DNA of 39,665 bases from Pseudobutyrivibrio ruminis (GCA_015057305.1 SVES01000033.1:1-39665), one strand, 5' to 3'; counted from the first letter of the stretch, positions 16,223-25,404 are shown. The notes: generated by a model from the letters alone, not told the origin. Translations and numbers: made by a program.

Positions 16223-16305
16223 ACAAAAAATCTCCTTTACAAAATTTCTTACTTGTATTATATGTTTTCTTAAATTCAATAACAATTAATTGCCAGTATA
16301 ATATA

Positions 16306-16331
16306 AAAAGTCCCTCCTAAGAGAGACTTTT
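16306..16331 (-). terminator. Intrinsic terminator of the fused methylase-endonuclease gene
   Basis: AAAAGTCTCTC TTAG GAGGGACTTTTT stem-loop in the minus direction, just after the stop codon. Confidence 0.75.
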
Positions 16332-16338
16332 GTATATC

Positions 16339-18804
16339 TTATCTTATATCTATTCCCATTTTTTCGATAAATGCATCAAGAAATTCTCCGAGATTGAACT
16401 GTTCCATATAAAACAATTTTATATCTTCGTCTTTGATAAAATCTAATTTGGACCATTCAGGTTGAATACCTTCTAAGTATGTATCTGATGCAATATCTAT
16501 TACATCTCCAGTAGAAAGTGAATTAAGGTAATCATCAGAAAATAATTTATGAATACCAATAAACATCGCATCAGGGGTTCTGTTTTTATAATCTGCATCA
16601 TTTGCAATATCGTAATATATTTTTGCATCATTTTGTGTAAGAATATCAACTTTTGCGAACTCACCAATTCCTGTTTTTTTATTTACATTTTCCCTATATA
16701 AAGCCTTTTCTGGAATAAGATAACAGAATGCATACGGAATACCAATGCCTTTCATTTGTGCTGTTTCACCAAGCATTCCTTCAGAAAAGTTTTTATAGTT
16801 CTGTTTAAAATTATTGGACAACAGTTTAAAAGCAATTGCTCCGAGTACTTTATCTTTTTTCATAACACAGACATCTACATTTTTATTATCAAAGTTACCT
16901 TCAATCCCAACTTCTTTACTAAAAGAATATCCGTCAGCAACTACATCATATTCCTGACCAAGCTTATATTTCAATACTTTGGCTAGGAATGAATGGAACG
17001 GTTTAACACGCTCTGTACTTGTAGTTCCACAAATTGCCATATTTTCATAGGATTCTTTAATACAGTCAATAAATTTATCAGTAAATAGCTTGTTCATATA
17101 ATTAGCATCGGCAATAGGTAAATCTTCTATAGGTACATCAACAGGAAGATTTGGAAAATGTGTCAGCATAGTTCCATAGTTTTTCACAAACACACTTGAT
17201 ACAGATACATAGCCACCCTGCATATCTTTTCCAACAAGTACACAATATTTATGGAAATCCTGTGATGCAAGTATTCCTCGAACTTCTTCAAGTTCTTTGT
17301 CATACAATTCATCATTAAATGTTGATTTGGAACCATTTGAATTAATAAATGCTGATGTATCAATTGTAATGTAAATACCTGAATATACAATAACATCTTC
17401 ATCTACAACATAAACATCTATCTTGTCATTATTTTTGCAAACAACGTGTTTAAATACTAACTTTTTATATCCACTATTTGCAAGTCCTTGACTACGACCA
17501 AAAACAAACCAATCTGCATTAGTGTCCATATCTCTAGTTTCAAGGTCTTCATAATATTCTTTTAAATAATTGTAAGCGTTTGGAAACTTAGATTTCATTT
17601 CATCTTCGGTGTATGCTGTATAATTTGTAGCAATTTCAGATTTATCACTATTTTTTATTAATTTTATTTTAGAATTATTGTGATATGGATACAGAATATA
17701 GGTATTCGATGTTTTTCCATCATATTTTGATGCTTTGACACATCTATGTAGTATTGTAGATTCTACTTCGTGTCCGTTAAACCATAAAATCTTCTTTTTA
17801 TCTGTATGTTTTCCCATATAAGGTTCTTTACAATCTTTATCAAGCCACGCTTTACCAACATATACGCTATCACGATTTGTTGCTATTCCATTTTGAACAG
17901 TTGCAATACTCTTAATTTTTATAGGACGTTTAGCATTTTTTTGAAGATAAAGAATATCTTCTTCAGAGCTTAAATTCCACGTAGAATCCTTTAACTGATT
18001 CTTGAAATAATCATATTTAATAGTATTTTTAACTGTCATTTTGTACATATTATATTCTCGATACTCAATGATGTCTTTTGTAATGCGTTCAAAATTTTTA
18101 TCTATAACACAAATACACGTATATGTATCTGCATCGAAAATTTTAGAGTCTTTAAAATCATAAATTGCAGAAAGCAATCCTTTATCTACAAGATAATTTC
18201 TAAATTTTTTCTGAGATGTATTTCGGAGAAAAGAGTTAGGTGTAATATACGATAATTTACCGCTGTCTTTTTTTAACATTTGAATTCCGATTTCATAAAA
18301 GATAATATATAAATCTGTTGTACCATCAGCAAATTGGAAGTTCTTAACTATATCTCGATATGTTGTTTCAATATTGTGAATACGAACATATGGGGGATTA
18401 CCAACACATATATCTATTTTTCCAACATAATCTTTAAACAAAAGAAGTGTGTCTCCACATTTTAAATTGTTCCATTCAGGAATTGGAATATCGTATGCTT
18501 TCAGTAATTCGTTTAATTTAGATATTGCTTCATTATAAAGCTCTTTGTCTTTTTCAATTCCATATACATTGTTTTTTATTATATCTCGAATTTCTTCTTC
18601 TGTTTTTCCTTCAGTTTTACCTTCGTGTATAATTCTGGAAATAATTTCAATTAAGAAAACACCTTTTCCAAACGAAGGTTCCATAATAGTTTTATTAAGG
18701 ACATTCTTTCCTGTGTATTTAACTGAGTCAAGTATCATCGAAACAATACCTACAGGAGTAAATACTTGTCCTTCATTCTTTTTTTCATTGAAAATTGTAC
18801 TCAC
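16339..18804 (-). CDS. Type IIG/IIC-like fused adenine methylase-restriction endonuclease
   Basis: 821 residues. An N-terminal gamma-class N6-adenine methylase of Eco57I/TaqI type: motif X GQVFTP (12-17), motif I EPSFGKGVF (42-50), motif IV NPPY (136-139), then a TaqI-like target-recognition region up to about 560. The C-terminal part (VDVCVMKKDKVLGAIAFKLL, then NNFKQNYKNFSEGMLGETAQM) looks like a restriction-nuclease core of the kind carrying a KxxxxNxxQN segment; the usual acid of the (D/E)xK motif is alanine here (AFK). The start is GTG 18804, seven bases after a ribosome site locked in a hairpin. One protein would modify and cut the same site. It replaces the separate methylase/endonuclease of the first cassette. 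Confidence 0.8.
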   Translation of the reverse strand: MSTIFNEKKNEGQVFTPVGIVSMILDSVKYTGKNVLNKTIMEPSFGKGVFLIEIISRIIHEGKTEGKTEEEIRDIIKNNVYGIEKDKELYNEAISKLNELLKAYDIPIPEWNNLKCGDTLLLFKDYVGKIDICVGNPPYVRIHNIETTYRDIVKNFQFADGTTDLYIIFYEIGIQMLKKDSGKLSYITPNSFLRNTSQKKFRNYLVDKGLLSAIYDFKDSKIFDADTYTCICVIDKNFERITKDIIEYREYNMYKMTVKNTIKYDYFKNQLKDSTWNLSSEEDILYLQKNAKRPIKIKSIATVQNGIATNRDSVYVGKAWLDKDCKEPYMGKHTDKKKILWFNGHEVESTILHRCVKASKYDGKTSNTYILYPYHNNSKIKLIKNSDKSEIATNYTAYTEDEMKSKFPNAYNYLKEYYEDLETRDMDTNADWFVFGRSQGLANSGYKKLVFKHVVCKNNDKIDVYVVDEDVIVYSGIYITIDTSAFINSNGSKSTFNDELYDKELEEVRGILASQDFHKYCVLVGKDMQGGYVSVSSVFVKNYGTMLTHFPNLPVDVPIEDLPIADANYMNKLFTDKFIDCIKESYENMAICGTTSTERVKPFHSFLAKVLKYKLGQEYDVVADGYSFSKEVGIEGNFDNKNVDVCVMKKDKVLGAIAFKLLSNNFKQNYKNFSEGMLGETAQMKGIGIPYAFCYLIPEKALYRENVNKKTGIGEFAKVDILTQNDAKIYYDIANDADYKNRTPDAMFIGIHKLFSDDYLNSLSTGDVIDIASDTYLEGIQPEWSKLDFIKDEDIKLFYMEQFNLGEFLDAFIEKMGIDIR

Positions 18805-19119
18805 AAAAAAATCCCTTCCAACTCAGTTATTCAACTGAATGGAAGGGATACTTATTTAGTTATCAGGTGTAAGTTTTCTATATCTAATCACTATTATTCT
18901 TTTCTTTTAGAAAAGAATAATTCATATGAATTACCGAGTTTATTATTTTTATTTCCCTGATTTCAGGGATTTTAAATAATATTGTTCTGGGATGTTTTTT
19001 ATAAATTGGAGTTGATTATTTCTTTCTAAAGACTGTTTGAGTAAAAATAGGGGTGACTTATAATGTTCTAAAGCTGCTTGTGGACAAAATAAAAAAGACC
19101 AGTGCTTTTGGCAGAGGTC
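18805..19119 (-). promoter_or_regulatory. Conserved structured leader of the R-M module, copy 2 (matches 5108-5421)
   Basis: Same order as in copy 1: the ~40-codon remnant ending in KSLKSGK and a stop, CCCTGAAATCAGGG hairpin, palindrome AATTCATATGAATT (18919-18932), a long hairpin around TCTTTTCTTTTAGAAAAGA, and the final ATCCCTTCC...GGAAGGGAT hairpin with TTTTTTT before the GTG start. The loop of the last hairpin differs but still pairs internally (TCAGTT...AACTGA here, TCAG...CTGA in copy 1). Confidence 0.75.
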
Positions 19120-19121
19120 TT
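19091..19121 (-). terminator. Intrinsic terminator of the 504-aa putative metallopeptidase
   Basis: Same stem-loop and T run as at 5393-5423, overlapping the stop codon. Confidence 0.7.
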
Positions 19122-20634
19122 ATAGGTCTAAATCGTCAGATTTACTAATGTTTTTAGTGTTTGTGTTTGTATTGGTTATATTTTTAGATTGTTCACGGAT
19201 TTGTTTTGCTTCTTTCTGACGTTCAATAGTATCTTTTTCAGATATATCAGGAACTTCTTTTGAAACAATGTTTTCTTTTTGAGGTGCAGCTTCAGAAGCT
19301 TTAGTTTTTGCAAAAGAAGTATTACTTGTAATATGTTCCATAACATTAAGGGCTTCATTAACTTTTTGCTCATCTTTATAAATAGATTTAAATACCTTTT
19401 GCTTTATCATTTCTACATAGGGAGGATTTTTCTCGTCTGTTTTAAAATTAGCACCACTTAAAGTATCAAAGAACTCCTTTAGATGTCTTACTTTTTGATA
19501 ATTTGACAAATCATCAAGGTCAGTATTTTTAGTTACTTTGATTTCATTTCTAACGTATGATTCAGCAAGGTTTGTAACAGCTTTTGTAAGATTATTGTAA
19601 TTCTTTTCAGCTATAATATTATTATCATAATTACTGGCAAAACCACTGAAAATCTTAGAATATCCTGTATGTGAGACCTTGTATATTTGTTTATAATATT
19701 TATTAAAATAACTTAATGGAAATCTGGCTAAATCTTCATTTGGATTATAATAAAAATCAGCCAATTTGCCTTTAAGAATGAAGTCTATAGTTTCGTAAAA
19801 AGGTACAATAGTTGTATAATCCTTAGCAAATGTATTAAAAGTTAAAGCTTTTTCTTTTCCTTTACCTTTCAAAGTATATTCTTTTTGAGTATTTGGACTT
19901 GGCTTTGTTTTATCTACAGAAAGGTCTGTTTGGTCTAAAAATTGGCATATAATAGTCTCTGCATTCCATTCGGTACACATCTCATCTATTCCACAATAAT
20001 CTTGAAGAATAATTCGATGAAATAAACTTTTTTTGTATGTACCATAATGAGATATTTTGTGTTGAAATTCGTGAGTTAAAGTTTTATATAACGAGAGGGA
20101 GTATTTGTCAAAATCTAAAGCATTTTTATTAAGTAATATAGACTTGTCTCTTTCCTTTGATTTACCATTGTCAGTAATTTTGTCTGAAATTACTATTTTA
20201 TTTAAGAATTCAAAAGGAGAGCCTTTTTCTTTACTGAAAAATTTATCAAAGTCTTTAAAATAATAATTGTTTATTTTTTGATATTCATATGAAGCAAAAG
20301 CTATTTCTATTAAAGATTCTTTTAAAATAGTTTCTTTTGGACAATCCACATTTTTCGAGACAAAAATATAAGCTTTTGCAAGGTCTTCCATATAATTACT
20401 AATATTGATGTTTTTAGGAATTAATTTTTCTAAAACAGTAGTATCTCCTTCTTTTTCATACTCTCTAATTATTTCAATATTGTGTTTTATTACAGGAGAC
20501 AAAACAGGGGAAGTACTCAATTTTAACATATCCTTTATATTGTTAATTTCATTTTCATCATAAATAAAAGGAATTTCATTAACTTTATTATCATTTCTAC
20601 TTGAAAAATTTTTCCATAATTCTAATAAATTCAT
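19120..20634 (-). CDS. Putative zinc metallopeptidase with KSDDLDL tail, copy 2
   Basis: 504 residues, no signal peptide. HEFQH at 188-192 and the downstream helix DEMCTEWNAE at 217-226 give a gluzincin-like zinc site. Shared with the 456-aa protein: the preceding helical region (YMEDLAKAYIFVSK, like YLTDLAKVHIFMDK), an (A/F)ATYEY / ASYEYQ helix, a C-terminal AESYVRN / AEKYVRN segment, and a disordered tail ending in KSDDLDL. AGGAGG precedes the ATG. Divergent from the 192-aa gene over a 79-bp spacer. Activity is inferred from the motif alone. Confidence 0.65.
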   Translation of the reverse strand: MNLLELWKNFSSRNDNKVNEIPFIYDENEINNIKDMLKLSTSPVLSPVIKHNIEIIREYEKEGDTTVLEKLIPKNINISNYMEDLAKAYIFVSKNVDCPKETILKESLIEIAFASYEYQKINNYYFKDFDKFFSKEKGSPFEFLNKIVISDKITDNGKSKERDKSILLNKNALDFDKYSLSLYKTLTHEFQHKISHYGTYKKSLFHRIILQDYCGIDEMCTEWNAETIICQFLDQTDLSVDKTKPSPNTQKEYTLKGKGKEKALTFNTFAKDYTTIVPFYETIDFILKGKLADFYYNPNEDLARFPLSYFNKYYKQIYKVSHTGYSKIFSGFASNYDNNIIAEKNYNNLTKAVTNLAESYVRNEIKVTKNTDLDDLSNYQKVRHLKEFFDTLSGANFKTDEKNPPYVEMIKQKVFKSIYKDEQKVNEALNVMEHITSNTSFAKTKASEAAPQKENIVSKEVPDISEKDTIERQKEAKQIREQSKNITNTNTNTKNISKSDDLDL

Positions 20635-20713
20635 AAAACCTCCTAAAGGTTTAAATTATTTAAATTCATATATTATATTACTATAAATCAATGTTTTATA
20701 AGGAGTTTTTAAT

Positions 20714-21292
20714 ATGACTTTATCTGATGAAAGATATGATGCTCTTTTAAGTGGTGAGCCTCCTTTAAATGAAGATGAGGCAATTTGGCTTAAGAATTAT
20801 AGAGAAAAACAGCATCAGGAATACCTTAAAATGCAAGCTCGTGATGAATTCCATCATAAGGAGATTCTTCAAGCAAATCGTGAGTTTTATGCTTTATTAA
20901 AATCTACATTACCTAAGTCATTTTTTTACAAAAAGCCTGTTTCAATAAATGAATTTAATAATTTTAGACAAGACTTCTTGGATAAAAATGATTCTAAAAT
21001 AGAGTCAATACTTGAAAATCCATTTCTTAGGCTTATGAACGGACTCCCTCCTAAGCATCCATCTGGCGATGATTATGGACCAAGAACTTTTTTAACCGAA
21101 AAGCTCTTTAATAAGGAAATTAAGAAAAAATATGGAGTTAACGTTATTTTAAAAGCTCTTGAATATAAAAAATATTGTAATAATAGCTTTTGTGACAAAG
21201 TTGAGGCAATAGGTGAAAAATACCACACATCCATATTTTATAGTTTTGATATTTATTATTATTTAACTGATTGGCAGGATTACAACGTATAA
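20714..21292 (+). CDS. Conserved hypothetical 192-aa cassette protein, copy 2
   Basis: A paralogue of the 196-aa protein at 6871-7461 at moderate identity: coiled-coil-like N-terminus (REKQHQEYLKMQARDEFHHKE), FYALLKSTLPKSFFYKKP, ESILENPFLRLMNGLPPK and an aromatic end. AAGGAG precedes the ATG. A terminator follows directly. Its location opposite the metallopeptidase is kept in both cassettes. Family unknown. Confidence 0.75.
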   Translation: MTLSDERYDALLSGEPPLNEDEAIWLKNYREKQHQEYLKMQARDEFHHKEILQANREFYALLKSTLPKSFFYKKPVSINEFNNFRQDFLDKNDSKIESILENPFLRLMNGLPPKHPSGDDYGPRTFLTEKLFNKEIKKKYGVNVILKALEYKKYCNNSFCDKVEAIGEKYHTSIFYSFDIYYYLTDWQDYNV

Positions 21293-21324
21293 AGACAGTT
21301 CTAGAGATTGGAACTGTCTTTTTT
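21291..21324 (+). terminator. Intrinsic terminator of the 192-aa gene
   Basis: AAAGACAGTTC ... GAACTGTCTTTTTT on the plus strand. The loop differs from the copy at 7460 but the stem is the same. Confidence 0.8.
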
Positions 21325-21691
21325 ATTGCTAAAAACCTTGAAAGTACTGTATTTAAGCACTTTTAATACCTGTTATATATTTATTTAGATATATAATATG
21401 TCTATTATTTCTTGTAGCACGGATATAAAATATTTTCCGTTCCATTAGGCTTTAGCTGTTTAGAAATATTTCCATTTTGTAGGTCCATATTTTTTATTAG
21501 TAAGCCCTGACAAATACTGTAAAAGTAAAAAAATTAGCATACACTACAATCTTAAAATAAAAATGTTTGTCACCTTTTTTGTTAATAAAACAAAATGGGT
21601 TTCAATATAATATAAAAGATAATTTTAGTCTGTAATTCAGACATTAAAATATATATTACAGTGAGGTAAAAGCTCACGATTGGAGATATTT
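21325..21691 (+). promoter_or_regulatory. Conserved 5' leader of the large secreted protein, copy 2
   Basis: Matches 7490-7860. Contains the ACGGA/TCCGT stem (21419-21440), a TAGGC...GTTTA pairing where copy 1 has TAAGC...GTTTA, a TATAAT box at 21606-21611, hairpin GTCTG-TAATT-CAGAC and the GGAG ribosome site at 21682-21685. No coding frame. Confidence 0.6.
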
Positions 21692-24289
21692 ATGAAAAGA
21701 TATAATAAATTTAAAATTCAATACTTTGCGGTATTTATATTCCTCGCTTTAATACTTTTTGTAAAACCTGATACTGTATTTGCAAAAGCTGGTGGAGGTA
21801 CTTTTGATAAAAAAGCTGTCACTAACGTCGAAGTGATACAAGATGCATCAAGTGCTGAAATTATTTATACTTCTACTGACCTTGGATTTTTTAGAATGGG
21901 ATTTAGAGCAGACCTTCTTGAAAGTGGTTCAGTTGGTGGAAGTGCTGAAAGTGCTTTAAGTAACTTTACTTCAGGTATTGAAGGAAATAAATATTCTACA
22001 AGCAATAATTATGCTGAAGTTATGAAATATCCAGACATAATAATGGCTAGGCAGATATATAAAAATTCTAATGGTCAACGTACTCAGTATGCAGTAACAG
22101 GTTATATGTACCTTTATGTATCTAGTAGAGATTATGAAGAATATCAGAAACTATTTTCAAGCTATAAAGAAAATGGTCTTCCACTTTATTATTCAGGCAA
22201 AAATCAGAAGGGTGAGTTCTTTTTCTCTATTCCTGGAACTTTCTGCTATATGTCTTCAAGTAATATTCCTGTTAAAGGCAATGGCGGAATGGTTTATGGA
22301 CAGAACTACATTGAAACAACAGGTACTTCTATACAGACTTTTTCAAAAAGGAATAACGCTGAAAATCTTATGAAGGAGATTTGTTCTTCTGGAGTACAAA
22401 ATATAAATGACTTTAGCAGCGTAGCTGGACAAAAGACTATTGCTGTTGGTAGTGATTATAAAGCTCTTGATGGAAAGTATGCTTGGGTTTTAAATACCTT
22501 TAACGTAGCTGCAAATGCTGAAAACACTTATGATGCTACTGGTAAATCATTCTTACAGTCGCCAAGTAATGAGCGTTATGAAGTTTCAAAGGACGTTTTA
22601 AAAGACGGTTTTAACTATGTTAAAAACTTAATTGGAACTACTGAATTTGATGCAATTATCCACGGAAATACTGACCTTCCTTATGGTGACGGTCTTCAAC
22701 CTGGATATTACAGAGGTTATAAAGCTAATACTCAAATTATTGGTGTTGATAAACTTGTTTCTGATAACTCAACTGCTTTAGATTTAATTAATTCAAACCG
22801 TAAGTTCATTCAAAGAAATGGTGACCATCTTTTAAATGGTGAAAAGCTTATGCAACAAGCTTATAACTTTATTAAAAGTAATGGTGGTGGATACAACAAT
22901 GTTACATCAGGTGGTGGACATACTAATTCTGCTATCGTTAGATATAAGCTTGAACAATCTCAGATAAATAGTATTTATACCGCTGCAAGAGCTGGAACTG
23001 ATACAAGTTTTAATGCCGCTATCTTCAATGTAAATGGAATGCAGATGGCTCAAAGATATACTTTTGGATGTAATGGTGGTGCTCTTATGGGAAATACAGA
23101 CTGTATGTTCCCAAGAGACGTTGATGCTCACGCATCACAGTCAAATTCACAAAATGCTAGTGATATTGTAGGAAGAAAAATTCCTGCAAGTCCTAAGCCA
23201 AGTAGTTACTATATGACAAAATCATTTGGTCATTATGCATCAGATAACTGGGGACAATTTAGTGAAGCTGATAAAATTCAGTCAACAATGGTAATGATTC
23301 AGTTTGACCCTTGGTATGTTCCACTTTATTTCAAGGAAAAAGGTGCTCGAACAATTAACGGACTTAAATTTAATGGAACTGCTACTGATATTGAGAATTT
23401 AAACAAACTTGGCGAGACTAATCATACTGCTTGGAAAAAGCTTATAAAAGAAATTGGTAATATGATAATGGCTAATTCATCTACATCTAGCCTTCCAAGC
23501 CAAGGTGTTTCCAGTGGTTCTGCATATACGGCAAATGGATTCTATTGTTATGAAAATTATGGCTGCTCGCTCGTATTTTCTGCAGAAAGCACGTATGAAG
23601 ACCTTTTAATCTCGAATAGCTATAGCACTGGTATTGATACAAGTCAGGATGGTTACGGAAGCTTATTTAATTCTCCTACGTCTAGAAGCTATATCGACTG
23701 GACTAGTGAAATTACTTCGGGACTCAATCTTTCTGGTCTTAAAAAAGGTGGGACAACTGAAACTAACACAGTAGTCGGAACCAAGATGAAGAATCTTTCT
23801 GGAAAACAGTTTGACATCTACTGTGGTATCCGTTCTATTTCAGGTGCTGGTCAACTTGCTCCTGATACAGACAATATTGCGGCAGTTGGTAGAAGTGCTG
23901 GTGGAAAAGGAACAAGTAATAATAGTCAAATAAGAACTTACTCTCAGAATCCTGCTCAGCATAAATTCACTACTGTATTCTTTGTAGGAAGAATTCCTGA
24001 AGCAGATAGTGAAGTAGAAGTTAAAGTTGGTGATATGGTTCCTACTGTATTTGCTTCCTTTAATAAGTTTGATTTAGTGTGGGATGCAGGTTTTGATGAT
24101 AATGCTTCTGGAAGAGCTACTGTTAGTATTAATATGAGTGAAAATAAAGGAACTGCTCAAAGTGCTTTAAGTAGTGCTATATATGCTTTCAGTGGGGACT
24201 ATAATGGAAAAGGGACTCACCTATATAAGATGAATCCCGTATTAGTACGTAATCAGCTATTAAAATGTTCATTGAGATATTCATTATAG
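21692..24289 (+). CDS. Large secreted protein, probably 3'-truncated
   Basis: 865 residues from ATG 21692, which has GGAG at the right distance; TTG 21680 is too close to it. A signal peptide (residues 1-32, ending DTVFAKA) is followed by Gly/Ser/Asn/Tyr-rich beta-type sequence with no transmembrane helix. Parts include NSNGQRTQYAVTGYMYLYVSSRDYEEYQ, HGNTDLPYGDGLQPGYYRGY and FTTVFFVGRIPEADSEVEVKVGDMVP. The last ~10 residues (LLKCSLRYSL) are read from DNA that is the antisense of the next gene, so the true C-terminus is probably missing, including any cell-wall anchor. No family recognised; an adhesin or extracellular matrix role is a guess. Confidence 0.75.
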   Translation: MKRYNKFKIQYFAVFIFLALILFVKPDTVFAKAGGGTFDKKAVTNVEVIQDASSAEIIYTSTDLGFFRMGFRADLLESGSVGGSAESALSNFTSGIEGNKYSTSNNYAEVMKYPDIIMARQIYKNSNGQRTQYAVTGYMYLYVSSRDYEEYQKLFSSYKENGLPLYYSGKNQKGEFFFSIPGTFCYMSSSNIPVKGNGGMVYGQNYIETTGTSIQTFSKRNNAENLMKEICSSGVQNINDFSSVAGQKTIAVGSDYKALDGKYAWVLNTFNVAANAENTYDATGKSFLQSPSNERYEVSKDVLKDGFNYVKNLIGTTEFDAIIHGNTDLPYGDGLQPGYYRGYKANTQIIGVDKLVSDNSTALDLINSNRKFIQRNGDHLLNGEKLMQQAYNFIKSNGGGYNNVTSGGGHTNSAIVRYKLEQSQINSIYTAARAGTDTSFNAAIFNVNGMQMAQRYTFGCNGGALMGNTDCMFPRDVDAHASQSNSQNASDIVGRKIPASPKPSSYYMTKSFGHYASDNWGQFSEADKIQSTMVMIQFDPWYVPLYFKEKGARTINGLKFNGTATDIENLNKLGETNHTAWKKLIKEIGNMIMANSSTSSLPSQGVSSGSAYTANGFYCYENYGCSLVFSAESTYEDLLISNSYSTGIDTSQDGYGSLFNSPTSRSYIDWTSEITSGLNLSGLKKGGTTETNTVVGTKMKNLSGKQFDIYCGIRSISGAGQLAPDTDNIAAVGRSAGGKGTSNNSQIRTYSQNPAQHKFTTVFFVGRIPEADSEVEVKVGDMVPTVFASFNKFDLVWDAGFDDNASGRATVSINMSENKGTAQSALSSAIYAFSGDYNGKGTHLYKMNPVLVRNQLLKCSLRYSL

Positions 24290-24849
24290 AAATCTTCATA
24301 TTCCCTTAAATCATCTGGATTTTTCTCATCTATCTGAGACACATCCACTCTATCACGGTAATAAATGTCTATCAGACCAAATAATGACCCATATAACATC
24401 ATTCTTGGAACTTCAGCCATTCTAAGTGTGTCTTCAGCATAATACAGATAATTATGCCCTTTTAACTTATTCTCAGGAAGAGAAAGATAATATTGCCAGC
24501 CTTCATCAAATCTTGAAGCAGAGTAGTCAAAAAGGATTCCTCCACCCTCTTCGTTATTATAATCTACGGCCTTAATCCTAAATTTTTCAACCTTCTCAAT
24601 TAAGACATCAGCTCTTGCTTTTCCGCCTATGCCAGAATCATTATCGTACTCATTTGTATAAACTTCCCTAATTCTATACTTTTCACCATTTACAACGCAG
24701 AAAAAAACTCGATTATACTGAACACGTTTTGGTGATTCTCTATATAAGTCAATATGATAGCTTGCTTTAACCTCAATATCATAAGGATAGTCATCTGCAA
24801 GAATATTCGGACAATTATTTTTTGTTGTAATAGCAAAAACATTTGCCAT
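24253..24849 (-). CDS. Hypothetical 198-aa protein
   Basis: A soluble acidic protein (MANVFAITTKNNCPNILADDYPYDIEV...) with beta strands (NRVFFCVVNGEKYRIREVYTNEYD) and a C-terminal helical part (LREYEDFYNEYLNEHF). AAGGGAG lies upstream and the start overlaps the upstream broken gene by 35 bp. The 3' end overlaps the secreted-protein frame by 37 bp. Family unknown. Confidence 0.7.
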   Translation of the reverse strand: MANVFAITTKNNCPNILADDYPYDIEVKASYHIDLYRESPKRVQYNRVFFCVVNGEKYRIREVYTNEYDNDSGIGGKARADVLIEKVEKFRIKAVDYNNEEGGGILFDYSASRFDEGWQYYLSLPENKLKGHNYLYYAEDTLRMAEVPRMMLYGSLFGLIDIYYRDRVDVSQIDEKNPDDLREYEDFYNEYLNEHFNS

Positions 24850-25339
24850 AAGTTAGTTCTCCCTTCTTAAGTTCGAAACCTTCAAGCCCAAAATCAAGTT
24901 TATATGTATCAAAAGCTGCAACATATGCATTTTTTATCAAAGATAATAGTTTCTTGGTTTCTGATTTATTCTTAGTATAATCCAGAAGCTCTTCCACCAC
25001 AGAATACTCTATCTCAATTAATCCCAGAAGCCACATTGCAGTGCTCTCATCTTGGTCATCTGCGATTTTATTTTCAGATATGAATTTAAGGCACTGCTCT
25101 TGTAAATCATCGTACCAATCAAATAAGGTACGATGAAATAAGGCTTTAAGTTCTGTTTCCTTATCTTTAGCATCAGTTTTAGCTTCCTTATACTGCTTAA
25201 GAAACTCTTTTTCCTTCTTGGTATCAAAGCAGATATGTCCTTCTAAATCATCATAACTATATCAAAAAATAGTTTTCCCATTGTGATACAAACGATAAAT
25301 ATCAACATACGTAAATGGACATTTAGGCTTATTTCCCAT
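24815..25339 (-). pseudogene. 174-codon gene interrupted by an in-frame TGA at codon 26
   Basis: From ATG 25339 (GGAGG upstream) the frame reads MGNKPKCPFTYVDIYRLYHNGKTIF, then TGA at 25264-25262, then continues in the same frame as YSYDDLEGHICFDTKKEKEFLKQY... to the stop at 24815. No base is lost, so a single TGG-to-TGA (or similar) substitution explains it. The genetic code is standard elsewhere here (TGA is a normal stop, for example for the gene at 8976 and tnsB). The downstream part could be reinitiated. Product: a soluble helical protein of unknown family. Confidence 0.7.
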
Positions 25340-25404
25340 ATAGTGAAACCTCCAGGAGCATAATCGCATATTCATCATAACATATTCGCATTAACGTTAA
25401 AAGC

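Noticed and set aside
25018-25227. Separate 69-aa gene
   Set aside because: Basic low-quality frame; the in-frame reading from 25339 with one TGA explains the region better.
24815-25339. UGA recoding as tryptophan (alternative genetic code)
   Set aside because: TGA ends several other genes here, including tnsB and the gene at 8976, and TGG codes tryptophan throughout.
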